A stretch of 5,594 nucleotides of DNA from Spirochaetaceae bacterium (GTDB taxonomy: Bacteria; Spirochaetota; Spirochaetia; B11-G9): NCBI GenBank assembly GCA_030643345.1, contig DAOWMA010000162.1:1-5594 (forward strand), given 5' to 3'. This document shows positions 5,477 to 5,594 of this stretch, in pieces; position 1 is the stretch's first letter; every line of letters begins with the position of its first letter. The notes under the pieces are model-generated. The model worked only from the letters and a program-made list of their open reading frames with translations. It was not told the origin of the DNA and searched no databases. Made by a program: the position numbers and the translations under genes.

Positions 5477-5594
5477 ATGAACAGTCTGAATTCTATTCTT
5501 ATGGAAGGAAACCTGACGAAGGACCCGGAACTGAAAACAACATCAAAGGGTACCAGTGTCTGCACCTTTACTGTTGCATCAAACCGTTATTACA
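5477..5594 (+). CDS. ssb: Single-stranded DNA-binding protein, N-terminal part, cut by window edge
   Basis: SSB coats single-stranded DNA during replication, recombination and repair. Only the first 39 codons are in the window. They match the start of the bacterial SSB OB-fold: MNSLNSILMEGNLTKDPELK, then GTSVCTFTVASNRYY, where the family typically has GRLTKDPELR and SGTSVCSFTLAVNR. The ATG at 5477 is chosen because AAGGAG (5465-5470) lies 6 bases upstream and the residues fit the family start; the ATG at 5472 hits a stop after one more codon. The oligonucleotide-binding core and acidic C-terminal tail lie beyond the edge. Confidence 0.9.
   Translation, partial: MNSLNSILMEGNLTKDPELKTTSKGTSVCTFTVASNRYY

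Overview
The window is an AT-rich bacterial chromosomal segment, most likely from a spirochaete. That placement is an inference: the predicted 196-residue coiled-coil protein resembles spirochaete-type hypothetical proteins as I remember them, and codon use is AT-leaning throughout. No rRNA, tRNA, CRISPR array or complete insertion sequence is visible.

Layout, left to right. Bases 1-213 hold the disrupted 3' end of an unrecognised plus-strand reading frame, whose two halves lie in different frames and meet at a TTTTTTC run. Convergent to it on the minus strand is a mazE/mazF-type toxin-antitoxin pair. The ribbon-helix-helix antitoxin (539-781) looks intact. The MazF endoribonuclease gene (205-549) is interrupted by one in-frame amber codon at 358-360, with the rest of a recognisable MazF continuing in the same frame. 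Upstream on the minus strand is a tight pair, ndk (nucleoside diphosphate kinase) followed after 1 base by gpsA (glycerol-3-phosphate dehydrogenase).

A short divergent promoter region (2380-2527) separates ndk from a plus-strand gene for an exported HtrA/trypsin-like serine protease. Its N-terminal half is two repeated PPC-like beta domains, and it has no PDZ domain. Its 3' end faces a minus-strand gene for the 196-residue helical protein of unknown function. A second divergent region (4642-4800) leads to a plus-strand purine phosphoribosyltransferase strikingly similar to yeast Hpt1, followed by the start of ssb, which runs off the right edge.

Functionally this is mostly housekeeping: nucleotide supply (Ndk, purine salvage), phospholipid precursor synthesis (GpsA), envelope proteolysis and DNA replication (SSB). 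The left end is a small accessory patch with signs of decay. I see no complete new system. The best leads are the amber-interrupted mazF with its intact antitoxin, the split frame at the left edge, and the PPC-PPC-protease architecture.
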